From contig CP081098.1 in the NCBI GenBank assembly GCA_025141015.1, positions 2,858,501-2,922,500 on the forward strand: DNA of 64,000 nt, in the 5' to 3' direction. Position 1 is the first letter of the stretch, and each line of letters opens with the position of its first letter. Below the pieces are notes generated by a model, which ran no database searches, was not told the DNA's origin, and saw only the letters and a program-made list of their open reading frames with translations. Source of the stretch: Rhodobacteraceae bacterium M382 (GTDB lineage Bacteria > Pseudomonadota > Alphaproteobacteria > Rhodobacterales > Rhodobacteraceae). The position numbers and the translations under genes are program-made. Below, in pieces: positions 26,438-36,343 of this stretch.

Positions 26438-27991
26438 TCAGCCGCCCTGATTGCGCTGGAGGCTCTCGAGCACCTGGTCAATCGAGAAGCTCGCTGGTTT
26501 GGAGCGCGGCGGGTAGTCCTTGAAGGTTGCCAGGAACTGGGCGACAAATGCCTGCGCCGGTACCAGAAGATAGGTCCGCTCAATGCGCCACTGGCCATAG
26601 TTCATCGCCTCGTGCTGGGCCCGCTCGAACGGGTCGCTGTACAGATCCATGATCTTTGGCAGACGCAGGAACGTAAAGGGTTCCTCCCAGACATCGAAGC
26701 CTTCGGCGCGCTGTTCGGCAAACACGACTTTCCAACGGCCATACCGCAAATTCAGCAAATCGCCCCCATCCGAGAAATACAGGAACTCCTTGCGCGGTCC
26801 TTCGTCGGTGTCGCCCCGGAAATAAGGCATGAAATCATACCCATCCAGATGGACCGGCTCGTTCTCCTCGCCAAACGGAGCCTCGGTCAGCATCCGCTCC
26901 TTCATGTCCGGATCGCCCAGCGCCGACATGAACGTCGGGAACCAATCCAGATGGCTGATGATCTGGTGGGACTTGCGCCCCGGTTCGATCACACCCGGCC
27001 ATTTGATCATCATCGGAACGCGATAGCCGCCTTCCCAGTTGTCGTTCTTTTCGCCCTTGAACGGTGTGGTACCGCCATCAGGCCAGGTGAACACTTCGGC
27101 ACCGTTATCGGTGGAATACATCACCACTGTATTGTCGGCGATGCCCAGGTCGTCCAGCTTGTCGAGCAGCTGCCCCACCATGCCATCATGTTCGACCATG
27201 CCATCGGGATAAACTCCCAGCCCCGTCACCCCCTGGCTTTCGGGTTTGAGGTGCGTGTTGATATGCATCCGCGTCGAGTTGTACCACAGAAAGAATGGTT
27301 TTTCCTGCTCTACCGCACGGTCGATGAAATCGAGCGCTCCGGCGGTAACCTCTTCGTCAATGGTTTCCATACGCTTTTTGGTCAGCGGTCCGGTGTCTTC
27401 GACCTGGCCATCCGACGACGATCGGATCACCCCGCGTGGGCCAAATTTCTCGCGGAATTCCGGGTTCTTGGGGTAATCGACATTCTCGGGCTCTTCTTCG
27501 GCATTGAGATGGTACAGATTGCCGAAAAATTCATCAAACCCGTGATTGGTCGGCAACATGCTGTCGAGATCACCCAGATGGTTCTTGCCGTATTGTCCCG
27601 TCATGTACCCTTTGGACTTCATGTATTCGGCAATGGTCGGATCCTTGACGTTCATGCCTTCCTTGGCACCCGGCAGCCCCACCTTTAGCAACCCGGTCCG
27701 GAAACCCGATTGCCCCATGACGAACGAGGCACGCCCGGCCGTACAGGATTGTTCGCCATAGCCATGCGTGAACAACATGCCTTCCTGGGCAATCCGGTCG
27801 ATATTGGGTGTTTCATACCCCATCATGCCCTGATTATACGCACTGACGTTCCACATGCCGATGTCATCGCCCCAGATCACCAGAACGTTTGGTCGATCCT
27901 CTTGTGCTGTGGCCCCGGTCGAAAGCGCGACAGCGCTGGTTGCGGCAAAAGCCAGCACCACGCCTGCGCGCCGCAATAAGCCAAAACTCAT
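26438..27991 (-). CDS. Secreted arylsulfatase
   Basis: 517 residues with an N-terminal signal peptide (LLRRAGVVLAFAATSAVALS, cleavage near TAQA-type site at residue 30). The mature start PNVLVIWGDDIGMWN supplies the first calcium-binding aspartates. The sulfatase signature SCTAGRASFVMGQSGFRTG contains the cysteine that is converted to formylglycine (C-x-A-x-R form), so a maturation enzyme encoded elsewhere is needed. Further family landmarks are YGKNHLGD and STDNGAEVFTWPDGGTTPF followed by KGEK. It should release sulfate from organic sulfate esters in the periplasm. The ATG has GGAGGAAA upstream. The 293-bp region upstream (27992-28284) holds no gene. Confidence 0.93.
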   Translation of the reverse strand: MSFGLLRRAGVVLAFAATSAVALSTGATAQEDRPNVLVIWGDDIGMWNVSAYNQGMMGYETPNIDRIAQEGMLFTHGYGEQSCTAGRASFVMGQSGFRTGLLKVGLPGAKEGMNVKDPTIAEYMKSKGYMTGQYGKNHLGDLDSMLPTNHGFDEFFGNLYHLNAEEEPENVDYPKNPEFREKFGPRGVIRSSSDGQVEDTGPLTKKRMETIDEEVTAGALDFIDRAVEQEKPFFLWYNSTRMHINTHLKPESQGVTGLGVYPDGMVEHDGMVGQLLDKLDDLGIADNTVVMYSTDNGAEVFTWPDGGTTPFKGEKNDNWEGGYRVPMMIKWPGVIEPGRKSHQIISHLDWFPTFMSALGDPDMKERMLTEAPFGEENEPVHLDGYDFMPYFRGDTDEGPRKEFLYFSDGGDLLNLRYGRWKVVFAEQRAEGFDVWEEPFTFLRLPKIMDLYSDPFERAQHEAMNYGQWRIERTYLLVPAQAFVAQFLATFKDYPPRSKPASFSIDQVLESLQRNQGG

Positions 27992-28284
27992 GATCTATTT
28001 CCTCCATACAAAATATCCCAAACCGCCAATCCTGGCAGTTCCCGTGAAAATCAGCTCTTCAAGTACAAAAATCCGATCTCGCCAGACCGTGTAAGAAATT
28101 GTCTGGCACGCGCGGCCGCTGATATCCACAAATGTGGCAATGCAACCAATCTATCAAAATCCGCTTAAATTGTGCAGGGGAAGTTTGCAGACATTGAATC
28201 CCAAACCCCGCGTCGGCGAAAACTGTCCGGTCTCAACGTGCCCAACCTGCGCCTTCGCGCGACATCAGGCAAGTCGCACTGAGT

Positions 28285-29187
28285 TCAGGTGGGCTGCTGG
28301 GCAACCACGTCATCGCCGACAAAATCCATAACCCAGGTCCGAAACGCACGCGCCGCCGGGCGCAAGGCACCCCGATCCGGGTAAACCAGATGATACGCCT
28401 CCTGCCCCGGCACGCGAATGTCCGGCAGGCAGGGCACCAACCCGGCCCGGCACATCGCCAGATCACTGGCCGGGGCACGGGCCAAGGCAATCCCCCCCCC
28501 CTGTGCGGCCAATTCAGCCGCCAACAGCGAATTATCCGCAAAGAAATACCGCGCCTGACCATGCGGCAGCCGCAGGTGTTCAAACAGATGCGGCCAACTG
28601 GCGCGGTGGGTCGAGACCTCGATCAGCGTATGATCCAGCAGGTCCGAGACCGCCGTGATCTGTGAGGCGATTTCGGGTGTGGCCACAGGATACAGGACCT
28701 CGCCCATCAACCGGTCCCCTTCGGCCCCGAACAGCGCCGGATTGCCAAAGACAATCTGCAAATCCGTAAACTGATTGGCGAAATCCGCGACCATATTACC
28801 GGTGCTGAGTGCCAGGTTGATCTGTGGGTGTGCCGTCTGAAACGCGGGCACCCCGCGCGCCAGCACGCCATGGGCAAACAGCAGCACCGACTGCACGAAC
28901 AGCCGCTGTTCCCGGCTTTTCCCGAACAGTCCCGTGGTTGCCGTCTCCAATCGCAGCAGAGATTGCTGGACTGACGGCAGATAAGCGCGCCCGGCCTCGG
29001 TCAATGTCACTGCATGGGCATGTCGATGAAACAACGGAGTACCCAATTGGGTTTCCAGAGCTTTGACCTGCTGGCTGACGGCAGCCGCAGACATGTTCAG
29101 CTGGGCCGCCGCACGGGCAAAGCTCTCGGTGCGGGCCGCGGCCTCGAACACACGCAACCAATTGAGAGAGGGAAGACGGGTAACCAT
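28285..29187 (-). CDS. LysR-family regulator (GcvA-like)
   Basis: 300 residues. The N-terminal domain has PSLNWLRVFEAAARTESFAR, AAQLNMSAAAVSQQVKALE and LFHRHAHAVTLTEAGR, the GcvA/AmpR-like subgroup. The effector domain has the usual two-lobe pattern. It is divergent from a sterol desaturase-like gene across 132 bp, and a perfect 9-bp inverted repeat with T-N11-A geometry ends only 5 bp from its own start codon. Autoregulation and control of the neighbouring gene pair are therefore likely. The inducer is unknown. Confidence 0.88.
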   Translation of the reverse strand: MVTRLPSLNWLRVFEAAARTESFARAAAQLNMSAAAVSQQVKALETQLGTPLFHRHAHAVTLTEAGRAYLPSVQQSLLRLETATTGLFGKSREQRLFVQSVLLFAHGVLARGVPAFQTAHPQINLALSTGNMVADFANQFTDLQIVFGNPALFGAEGDRLMGEVLYPVATPEIASQITAVSDLLDHTLIEVSTHRASWPHLFEHLRLPHGQARYFFADNSLLAAELAAQGGGIALARAPASDLAMCRAGLVPCLPDIRVPGQEAYHLVYPDRGALRPAARAFRTWVMDFVGDDVVAQQPT

Positions 29188-29192
29188 TCCGC

Positions 29193-29213
29193 AGGCTAAG
29201 CATAGCTTAGCCT
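29193..29213. promoter_or_regulatory. Perfect 21-bp inverted repeat, LysR-type operator
   Basis: Arms AGGCTAAGC and GCTTAGCCT with a central ATA. Inside it is TAAGCATAGCTTA, fitting the T-N11-A motif of LysR regulators. It almost touches the start of the LysR gene (29187) and lies 106 bp from the desaturase-like start. Confidence 0.65.
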
Positions 29214-29319
29214 ATCCGGCAAGTCTTACCGTTCTGAATTCTTTTCACCCCACTGTACCTTGTCCCTTGCGAACACATCATCCGCCCCATGCGGTCCCCA
29301 ATCAGATGAGAGACGAGAC

Positions 29320-30327
29320 ATGACCAGTCCCGCCCCCACCCAGTCCCCGCGCCCCAAACGCAAGATCTGGAATTTCACCCCTGAGCTGCCGATCCAGACC
29401 GCCCCCTATTGGAGATGGCCAATGCGCCCACTGGCCGCGCTGCGTTATCTGCTGCGCAGCTGGAACCCGCTGGCGCTGCGCGCTTTGCTGCTGGGCTTTG
29501 CCATCTTCACATGGACGTTCCTTACCCCATCGCTGGAGCGGGTTGCCACATTCAGCTGGGATTGGGTGTTCGAAATCTGGGTCCGCAACCTATGCATCCT
29601 GTTGGTCGTGGCCGGTGGATTGCATCTGGCCCTGTGGAAATTCCGCACCCAGAACGACGATTACCGCTATGACATGCGCCCCATGATGAAGGGGGCCAAG
29701 GTCTTTACATTCAAGAACCAGGTCTGGGACAACATGTTCTGGAGCCTGGGTCCCGCCCTGACCTTCTGGACCTTCTGGGAGAGCTTTATCCTGTTTGCCT
29801 ATGCCAATGGCTGGGTGCGGATGATCACGCTGGACAGCAATCCGGTCTGGTTCATCGTCATGACCGTGTTCATCCCGATCTGGGCCGGGTTTCATTTCTA
29901 CTGGCTGCATCGGCTGCTGCATGTGGGTCCGTTTTACACCAAAGTGCACGCCTGGCATCACCGCAACATCAACACCGGCCCCTGGTCCGGGTTGGCGATG
30001 CATCCGGTCGAAAGCTTTTTCCTGATGTTTGACACGATGATCTTCTTCCTGCTGCCGTCCCATCCGGTGCATGCCCTGTTCCTGCTGTTCCACCACGGCA
30101 TCGGCGCGCCCACATCGCACGCCGGGTTCGAGCACCTGAAACTCGGGAAGTCGGGCAGATTCCTAGTCGGCGACTTCTTTCACCAACTGCATCACAGGTT
30201 CTTTGACTGCAATTATGGCACCTGGGAAACACCCTGGGACGAATGGTTCAACACCTTTCACGACGGCACCGACGAAGGCAATGAAATGGTCAAGGAACGC
30301 CGCCGCAAGATTTGGGCCGCCGAGTAA
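29320..30327 (+). CDS. Sterol desaturase / fatty acid hydroxylase family membrane enzyme
   Basis: 335 residues with several membrane segments (for example LLLGFAIFTWTFLTP, ILLVVAGGLHLALW, FIVMTVFIPIWAGFHF). The di-iron histidine clusters are HFYWLHRLLH, VHAWHHRN and FHQLHHRFFDCNYG, in the family order. The last also carries the conserved NYG and the C-terminus has WDEWFNTFHDG. It should be an oxygen-dependent hydroxylase or desaturase of a lipid substrate. The start at 29320 follows GAGAGACGAGAC. The PanB-like gene follows 66 bp later on the same strand, so the two probably form an operon controlled by the divergent LysR protein. Confidence 0.85.
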   Translation: MTSPAPTQSPRPKRKIWNFTPELPIQTAPYWRWPMRPLAALRYLLRSWNPLALRALLLGFAIFTWTFLTPSLERVATFSWDWVFEIWVRNLCILLVVAGGLHLALWKFRTQNDDYRYDMRPMMKGAKVFTFKNQVWDNMFWSLGPALTFWTFWESFILFAYANGWVRMITLDSNPVWFIVMTVFIPIWAGFHFYWLHRLLHVGPFYTKVHAWHHRNINTGPWSGLAMHPVESFFLMFDTMIFFLLPSHPVHALFLLFHHGIGAPTSHAGFEHLKLGKSGRFLVGDFFHQLHHRFFDCNYGTWETPWDEWFNTFHDGTDEGNEMVKERRRKIWAAE

Positions 30328-30393
30328 GTTCCCAGCCTCTCCCAAATCGCCGGGCCCATTGCGGCCCGGCACGCGCTTTTGCAAGGAAACGCC

Positions 30394-31218
30394 ATGAAAA
30401 ACATCTACACATTCGGCCGTCGCCCGGCCCAGCGCAACTATACCGTTCGCGACCTGCTCAACCTGAAACAGACCGGTGAACGTTTGACGATGTGCAACCC
30501 GGCCAACCAGGCGGAAATCCAGGCCTGCGTCGATGCGGGCATTGATCTGCTAACCCTGTGGGACGTGCATCTGGACATGGCCCGCGAAATCGCCCCTACC
30601 CATTTCGCGGGAACCGCAATGAACTGGGGGCAATTTGCCACCAATGACGAGATCATGCGCCACGCGATCGATTGCATGGAAAACGGCGCGGATATGTATT
30701 TCACCAACCGCTCGTATGACGTGGTTGAAATGCTCGCGCGCGAAAGTATCCCCGTGCAGGTGCATATGGGGCTCGTGCCCTCGCTCAGCCATTGGTCCGG
30801 CGGCCTGCGTGCCTTTGGCCGCAGCGCACAAGAGGCGATGCAGATCTTTGATACCTTCAAACGCTATGAGAACGCCGGTGCCTTTGCCTGTGAAATCGAA
30901 TGCGTCGCCGAAGACACTCTGCGGCTGTTGAATGATCGCACATCAATCGTCACCATTTCGCTGGGGTCCGGCAATGCAGGCGACGTGATATTTCTGTTCA
31001 TGGCCGATATCTGCGGCGAGGCAGATGCCCCGCCACGTCATGCCCATGCCTTTGGTGATCTGGGTCGGCTGCGCAGACAGATGTATTGCGAACGGGTTTC
31101 CGCGCTGCAAGCCTTCCAATCCGAAGTCCGCGCCAAAGCGTTTCCCTACCCGGGTCAGTCGATATCCATGCATGACGGAGAGTTGGACAAACTGCACGAG
31201 GCGCTCGACAAGCTCTAG
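30394..31218 (+). CDS. Divergent PanB-like protein (ketopantoate hydroxymethyltransferase / PEP mutase superfamily)
   Basis: 274 residues. The plan follows PanB: VRDLLNLKQTGERLTM, AGIDLLTLWDVHLDMA (aspartate near residue 57 in place of the VGDS aspartate), VQVHMGLVPSLSHWSGGLRA for GHIGLTPQ, and AGAFACEIECVAEDTL for the catalytic LECVP. The substitutions at many PanB-conserved positions, including the second metal-ligand segment, argue that it is not the ordinary pantothenate enzyme. It may act on another 2-oxo acid or a C-C bond-forming reaction. The ATG at 30394 follows AAGGAAACGCC. It is probably co-transcribed with the upstream sterol desaturase-like gene, which hints at a shared pathway. 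Confidence 0.65.
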   Translation: MKNIYTFGRRPAQRNYTVRDLLNLKQTGERLTMCNPANQAEIQACVDAGIDLLTLWDVHLDMAREIAPTHFAGTAMNWGQFATNDEIMRHAIDCMENGADMYFTNRSYDVVEMLARESIPVQVHMGLVPSLSHWSGGLRAFGRSAQEAMQIFDTFKRYENAGAFACEIECVAEDTLRLLNDRTSIVTISLGSGNAGDVIFLFMADICGEADAPPRHAHAFGDLGRLRRQMYCERVSALQAFQSEVRAKAFPYPGQSISMHDGELDKLHEALDKL

Positions 31219-31585
31219 GCGTTTCAATGGGGGCGTTGCCCCCGCAGCCGCTGGCTGCTCCCCCAAGGTATTTCGGACCAGAAAGAAGCAGCAGCGAAGC
31301 GCCCCTGACGCTTGGGCCGTCCATTCTCGCAAGGAACACTCCTGCGCAAACCCCAAGGGCAGCTTCTTCCTGGTGCGGTCATCGGCTCCTCAGCCTGTAC
31401 CGCCTCAACAGACTGCCGCGATTCTGGTTAACGAATCCTTTCCGCTTCTTTCTGGTTAAAAATACCTGAAACCCGCCTGTTCCGCCCGCGCAAGCGGTGG
31501 AATGGCAAGAAATCCCCATTGCCGCCTTCCCCTTGGCGTCGCCATTGGGTAATTGATCCGGCAACTGCATGAGGGATCAAGACGC
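31219..31585. other. Repeat-rich intergenic region before valS
   Basis: 367 bp with no gene. It contains family 2 copy D, the inverted partial relative at 31443-31470 and a further CCAGGAAGAAGC-like segment on the minus strand near 31362-31373. The valS promoter should lie in the final 100 bp. Confidence 0.5.
31229..31290 (+). repeat. Post-stop hairpin element, family 2 (copy D)
   Basis: Starts 10 bp after the PanB-like stop: GGGGGC-GTT-GCCCCC, then hairpin GCAGCC-GCT-GGCTGC, then CCCCC-AAGGTATTT and CCAGAAAGAAGC. Related copies are at 34738-34811 and 49697-49766. A reduced inverted relative (GGTATTTTTAACCAGAAAG, minus strand) is at 31443-31470. Confidence 0.7.
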
Positions 31586-34500
31586 ATGGCGATGGAAAAG
31601 ACGTTCAACGCGGCCCAGGCCGAGGCCCGTATCTACAAAGCCTGGGAAGACGCAGGCGCGTTCAAGGCCGGCGCGAACCGGTCGCGCGACGAAAGTTTTA
31701 CCATCATGATCCCGCCGCCCAACGTCACCGGCGCGCTGCACGTGGGGCATGCGTTCAACAACACCCTGCAGGACATCCTGATCCGCTGGCACCGCATGCG
31801 CGGCTTTGACACCCTGTGGCAGCCCGGTCAGGACCACGCAGGTATCGCCACCCAGATGCAGGTGGAAAAGATGCTGGCCAACACGCAGCAACCAGGGCGG
31901 CGCGAATTGGGCCGCGAGAAATTCCTGGAAAAGGTCTGGGAATGGAAGGGCGAATACGGCGGTACCATTGTTGAGCAGCTGAAGCGTCTGGGCAGCAGCT
32001 GTGACTGGGACCGCAACGCCTTTACCATGGCCGGTGCCGCGGGTGATCCCCGCGTGGGCCACGAAAACTCGCCCAATTTCCATGATGCGGTGATCAAGGT
32101 CTTTGTTGAGATGTACAACAAGGGCCTGATTTATCGCGGCAAGCGACTGGTGAATTGGGACCCGCATTTTGAGACCGCCATCTCCGATCTCGAGGTCGAA
32201 AACATCGAGACTCCGGGCCACATGTGGCACTTCAAATACCCGCTCGCGAATGGCGCCACCTACACCTATGTGGAAAAGGACGAGGACGGCAATGTCACGC
32301 TGACCGAAGAGCGCGACTATATCTCCATCGCGACCACCCGCCCCGAAACCATGCTGGGCGACGGCGCGGTTGCGGTTCACCCCTCGGACGAACGTTATGC
32401 GCCCATTGTTGGCCAGCTGTGCGAAATCCCGGTCGGCCCCAAGGAACACCGCCGCCAGATCCCGATCATCACAGACGAATATCCGGACAAGGATTTTGGC
32501 TCGGGTGCCGTGAAGATCACCGGCGCGCATGATTTCAACGACAACATGGTGGCCAAACGCGGCGGCATCCCGATGTACCGCCTGATGGACACCCGCGGCG
32601 CGATGCGGGCCGATGGCGCGCCCTACGCCGAAGAGGCAGGCAAAGCGCAGGAATACGCGCGCGGCAAAGCCTTCACCGAAACCGAAATCGACGCCATCAA
32701 CCTGATCCCTGATCACCTGCGCGGTCTGGACCGGTTCGAAGCGCGCGCCCGCGTGGTCGAAGAGATTACCGCCGACGGTCTGGCCGTGATGACCCGCGCC
32801 GATAACCCGGTTCTGGGCACCAAGCTCGGTGAAGACGATGACGCGGGTGCCCAGGTCCCGCTGGTCGAGGCCAAGCCGATCATGCAGCCATTTGGCGACC
32901 GTTCGAAAGTGGTCATTGAACCGATGTTCACCGACCAGTGGTTCGTGGACGCCGAAAAGGTCGTCGGCCCAGCGTTGGGCGCGGTCAAGGACGGCACGGT
33001 CAAGATCATCCCCGAGAGCGGCGAGAAGACCTATTACCACTGGCTGGAGAACATCGAACCCTGGTGCATCTCGCGGCAGCTGTGGTGGGGCCACCAGATC
33101 CCGGTCTGGTACGGTCTGAACCTGTCGGCGGAGGATTTCAAATCGGATGCGGACACCGGCGCGCTGGATCTGGTTGAACTGGGCCAGTTGCTGAACGCAG
33201 GCGGCATGTTGCAACGCGGTGATGTACATCACTGTGCGGCCTCCTTCGAGGACGTGCAAAACCGCTTCCTGGATGACAACGCCAATATCCCCAGCCCGCT
33301 GAGCCACGCCACCATTGTCGAGGCCACAGACAAACACGACGCGATCCACAAATTCGCCGAAAGCCTCGCGCAATACGCGCTGGATCAGGATCCGACCAAG
33401 CTGATCTTTCCGGTGTGGCGCGACCCCGACGTGCTCGACACTTGGTTCTCCTCCGGCCTCTGGCCGATCGGGACCCTGGGCTGGCCTGCAGATACCGAGG
33501 AAATGCAGCGTTATTTCCCCACCGATGTGTTGATCACCGGTTTCGACATCCTGTTCTTCTGGGTCGCACGCATGATGATGATGCAGCTGGCGGTGGTCGA
33601 CAACATCCCCTTCCACACCGTCTATCTGCATCAGCTGGTGCGCGACGAGAAGGGCAAAAAGATGTCCAAGACCACCGGCAACGTCATTGACCCGCTGGAG
33701 ATCGTGGACGAATACGGTGCCGACGCGCTGCGGTTTACCAATGCGTCGATGGCGGCGATCGGCGGCGTGTTGAAACTGTCCAAGGACCGCATCACCGGCG
33801 CGCGCAATTTTGGCACCAAACTGTGGAACGCCTTCAGCTTTGCCGAGCATTACGAGATCCCTTATGCCAGCGGCAGCGAACGACCGACGCCGACGTTGAC
33901 CCTGAACAAATGGATCATCGGCGAAACCGCCCGCGTGCGCGAAGAAGTGGACGCTGCGCTGGAAAGCTATCGGTTCAACGATGCCGCCAACGGGCTTTAT
34001 GCCTTTGTCTGGGGCAAGGTCTGTGACTGGTATCTGGAATTCTCCAAACCGATCCTGCAGGGCGAAGACGAAGCCGCCAAGGCGGAAACCCAGGCCACGT
34101 TGCGCTGGGTGTTGGACCAGTGCCTGATCCTGATGCACCCGATCACGCCGTTTATCACCGAAGAGCTGTGGGGGTTGGACGACGCACGTGCCAAAATGTT
34201 GGTGCACGCCGACTGGCCGACCTATACGGCTGCTGAATTGGGTGATTCAGATGCGGATCGCGAAATGAACTGGGTGATTTCAGTGATCGAAAACACCCGC
34301 TCGGCGCGCTCGCAGATGCGGGTGCCGGCAGGGCTGTATGTGCCGATGCTGGTCAGTGAAATCGATGCCCACGGGCAAGCCGCCTGGGACCGCAACCAGG
34401 CGCTGATCAAACGTCTGGCGCGAATCGAGAGCCTGACCCAGATTGACGCTTTGCCAAAAGGCACCATTTCGATCTCTGCCCCCGGCGCGGCCTTTGGCCT

Positions 34501-34729
34501 GCCGCTGGCGGACATCATCGACGTGGACGCCGAAAAGGCACGTCTGGAAAAAGCCAAGGGCAAGTTGGCCAAGGAATTGGGTGGCCTGCGTGGTCGGTTG
34601 AACAATCCCAAATTCATCGCCTCGGCACCGGACGACGTGGTCGCAGAGGCCAAGGCCAATCTGGCCGCCCGCGAAGAGGAAGACAGTCGGATCGACGAAG
34701 CATTGGCCCGCCTGGCCGAAATCGCCTGA
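31586..34729 (+). CDS. valS: Valyl-tRNA synthetase
   Basis: 1047 residues. A class I synthetase with [15 protein letters not shown] (the HIGH motif) near residue 45, [13 protein letters not shown], editing domain CP1, [17 protein letters not shown] and [11 protein letters not shown] (KMSKS) near residue 690. The C-terminal coiled coil typical of ValS is seen ([20 protein letters not shown]). It charges tRNA-Val and edits mischarged threonine. The ATG at 31586 ([10 protein letters not shown]) is chosen over a frame 11 codons longer because GAGGGA precedes it and the family begins here. Single-gene unit, flanked by hairpin elements. Confidence 0.96.
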   Translation: MAMEKTFNAAQAEARIYKAWEDAGAFKAGANRSRDESFTIMIPPPNVTGALHVGHAFNNTLQDILIRWHRMRGFDTLWQPGQDHAGIATQMQVEKMLANTQQPGRRELGREKFLEKVWEWKGEYGGTIVEQLKRLGSSCDWDRNAFTMAGAAGDPRVGHENSPNFHDAVIKVFVEMYNKGLIYRGKRLVNWDPHFETAISDLEVENIETPGHMWHFKYPLANGATYTYVEKDEDGNVTLTEERDYISIATTRPETMLGDGAVAVHPSDERYAPIVGQLCEIPVGPKEHRRQIPIITDEYPDKDFGSGAVKITGAHDFNDNMVAKRGGIPMYRLMDTRGAMRADGAPYAEEAGKAQEYARGKAFTETEIDAINLIPDHLRGLDRFEARARVVEEITADGLAVMTRADNPVLGTKLGEDDDAGAQVPLVEAKPIMQPFGDRSKVVIEPMFTDQWFVDAEKVVGPALGAVKDGTVKIIPESGEKTYYHWLENIEPWCISRQLWWGHQIPVWYGLNLSAEDFKSDADTGALDLVELGQLLNAGGMLQRGDVHHCAASFEDVQNRFLDDNANIPSPLSHATIVEATDKHDAIHKFAESLAQYALDQDPTKLIFPVWRDPDVLDTWFSSGLWPIGTLGWPADTEEMQRYFPTDVLITGFDILFFWVARMMMMQLAVVDNIPFHTVYLHQLVRDEKGKKMSKTTGNVIDPLEIVDEYGADALRFTNASMAAIGGVLKLSKDRITGARNFGTKLWNAFSFAEHYEIPYASGSERPTPTLTLNKWIIGETARVREEVDAALESYRFNDAANGLYAFVWGKVCDWYLEFSKPILQGEDEAAKAETQATLRWVLDQCLILMHPITPFITEELWGLDDARAKMLVHADWPTYTAAELGDSDADREMNWVISVIENTRSARSQMRVPAGLYVPMLVSEIDAHGQAAWDRNQALIKRLARIESLTQIDALPKGTISISAPGAAFGLPLADIIDVDAEKARLEKAKGKLAKELGGLRGRLNNPKFIASAPDDVVAEAKANLAAREEEDSRIDEALARLAEIA

Positions 34730-34737
34730 GCTGAACA

Positions 34738-34811
34738 GCCCCCGTCTGCCACGGGCGGGGGCTGTAGCGAGGCTCTGCCTCGCGCTCCGGGATATTTTTG
34801 GCCAGATGAAC
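34738..34811 (+). repeat. Post-stop hairpin element, family 2 (copy F)
   Basis: Right after the valS stop: a G/C hairpin (CAGCCCCCG ... CGGGGGCTG), then hairpin AGCGAGGC-TCT-GCCTCGCGCT, then CCGGGATATTTTTGGCCAGATGAAC. The stem sequence differs from copies D and E but pairing is kept. The first hairpin probably doubles as the valS terminator. Confidence 0.65.
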
Positions 34812-35040
34812 AAGGGAATCTCGGGTGCTTTTGCATGGGGTCACGACATCCCAGCCCGAATTTCGACTGGGCGCAGTCCAATTGCTGTTGCGGTTATTGC
34901 GCCCCTGACAGAAATGAGATCCCGCGGTACGGGGCAGAGTAACTGGCTTTTTGACACCTGATCGTTTCGCTTAAGGACCAGAGGATTGATCCGGGCGTGG
35001 CAACAGGCATTTGGATCCTGGTCCCCGGGCTGGTGACAAA
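34812..35040. other. Intergenic region after valS
   Basis: About 229 bp without a convincing gene. Nothing beyond the probable promoter of the downstream genes is seen. Confidence 0.4.
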
Positions 35041-35214
35041 ATGCAGGAGGTCATGAACCAAGAGGTCGTGATCGACGAAACGCGGGCAGTTGCGCATGGC
35101 AATCTGGCGCGATTGGACGCTTTGAACCCGCGCGAATTTGCCATGGCTCGCGCTGCGGATCTGGACATGCGCTACAATATGGCGCGGAATGCGGGCAAAT
35201 CCTTCGTCCGTTAG
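35041..35214 (+). CDS. Small hypothetical protein
   Basis: A 57-residue frame (MQEVMNQEVVIDETRAVAHG onward, rich in Ala, Arg, Met and Asn, ending NAGKSFVR). I do not recognise the family. It has no signal peptide or membrane segment. AGGAGG occurs near the start but is too close to the ATG at 35053 and inside the frame from 35041, so the true start may be a downstream GTG around 35068. It is 81 bp upstream of the aldolase gene, on the same strand. It may be a real small gene or part of a leader; evidence is weak. Confidence 0.35.
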   Translation: MQEVMNQEVVIDETRAVAHGNLARLDALNPREFAMARAADLDMRYNMARNAGKSFVR

Positions 35215-35295
35215 CGCAACACCCGTGTTGTTTCCGGTTCGATTCACGCTATAGACACCTCCAAGACATCCATATTCTTCGGAGAGTGACGCATT

Positions 35296-36198
35296 ATGGC
35301 AAAAGACGCTTCCATCCAGCAGCAGCAATTCGACCGCATCGCCAGTGGCAAAGGCTTTATCGCCGCCTTGGACCAATCCGGCGGCTCCACCCCCAAGGCG
35401 CTGGCGCTTTATGGTGTGATGGAAGACGCCTATTCCAATGATGACGAAATGTTCGGGGAAATCCAGAAGATGCGCGCCCGCATCATCACCGCGCCCGATT
35501 TCGGCAGCGACAAGATCCTGGGGGCCATCCTGTTCGAAAAAACCATGGACAACGCCATCGACGGTATCCAGGTTCCGGTCTACCTGTGGGAAAAATGCGG
35601 TGTTGTGCCGTTCCTGAAGGTCGACAAAGGTCTGGCGGATGAGGCCAACGGTGCCCAAGTGATGAAACCGATGCCCGATCTGGACGCCTTGTTGGCACGT
35701 GCCAATGAGGCCGGAATTTTTGGCACCAAAATGCGTTCGGTCGTCAAAGAGGCCAATGCCGACGGGATCAAGGCGGTTGTCGCCCAGCAGTTCGAAGTGG
35801 GCCAGCAGATCGTCAATGCCGGTCTGGTGCCGATCATCGAGCCCGAAGTTGACATCCATTCCGCCACCAAGGCCGAAGCCGAAGACATCCTGAAGGGTGA
35901 AATCCTGGCCGCGCTGAACGCCCTGCCCGCTGACAGCAAGGTCGCGTTGAAGCTGACCATTCCGAACCAGGCGGGTTTGTATGATGACCTGGCCGATCAC
36001 CCCAATGTTGTGCGCGTCGTGGCCCTGTCGGGTGGCTATTCCACCGATGATGCTTGTGAGAAGTTGGCGCAGAACACCAAGATGATCGCATCGTTCTCCC
36101 GCGCGTTGACCGAAGGTCTGAATGTCGCGATGAGCGCGGATGAGTACAACGCCGCGCTGGGGTCAAACATCGACAAGATCTATCAGGCGTCTTTGTGA
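35296..36198 (+). CDS. Class I fructose-bisphosphate aldolase
   Basis: 300 residues. The N-terminus FIAALDQSGGSTPKALALYG is typical of the bacterial class I aldolases that form a Schiff base with a lysine. Further landmarks are KGLADEANGAQVMKPMPDL, FGTKMRSVVKEA, IIEPEVDIHSATKAEAE and LKLTIPNQAGLY (active-site lysine region), then VVALSGGYSTDDAC. It cleaves fructose 1,6-bisphosphate to triose phosphates in glycolysis or runs in reverse for gluconeogenesis. The ATG is preceded by GGAGAG. A strong terminator follows. Confidence 0.95.
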   Translation: MAKDASIQQQQFDRIASGKGFIAALDQSGGSTPKALALYGVMEDAYSNDDEMFGEIQKMRARIITAPDFGSDKILGAILFEKTMDNAIDGIQVPVYLWEKCGVVPFLKVDKGLADEANGAQVMKPMPDLDALLARANEAGIFGTKMRSVVKEANADGIKAVVAQQFEVGQQIVNAGLVPIIEPEVDIHSATKAEAEDILKGEILAALNALPADSKVALKLTIPNQAGLYDDLADHPNVVRVVALSGGYSTDDACEKLAQNTKMIASFSRALTEGLNVAMSADEYNAALGSNIDKIYQASL

Positions 36199-36263
36199 TA
36201 ACACACATCCCCCTTCGCTGGTAAAACCGGCAGCGACAGGAATGTGTCAGGATATACAATCTT

Positions 36264-36300
36264 CGCCTACCGCAGAAATACTGCGGTAGGCGTTTCTTAT
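36264..36300 (+). terminator. Strong terminator after the aldolase gene
   Basis: A perfect 12-bp stem (CGCCTACCGCAG with CTGCGGTAGGCG, 36264-36275 and 36281-36292), loop AAATA, followed by TTTCTTAT. It may also serve the convergent hydrolase gene. Confidence 0.9.
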
Positions 36301-36343
36301 TGATCAGAGGCAGCGCCTATCGCAACAGATGATGCGGGCTGCC

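Noticed and set aside
31577-34207. An 876-codon open frame on the minus strand across most of valS
   Set aside because: Its sequence has no family features and mirrors the codon structure of valS, whose synthetase motifs are intact on the plus strand. Long antisense frames are common in GC-rich genes.
34894-36000. A 368-codon minus-strand frame over the aldolase gene
   Set aside because: It is a shadow of the class I aldolase, which has full family motifs, a ribosome site and a terminator on the plus strand.
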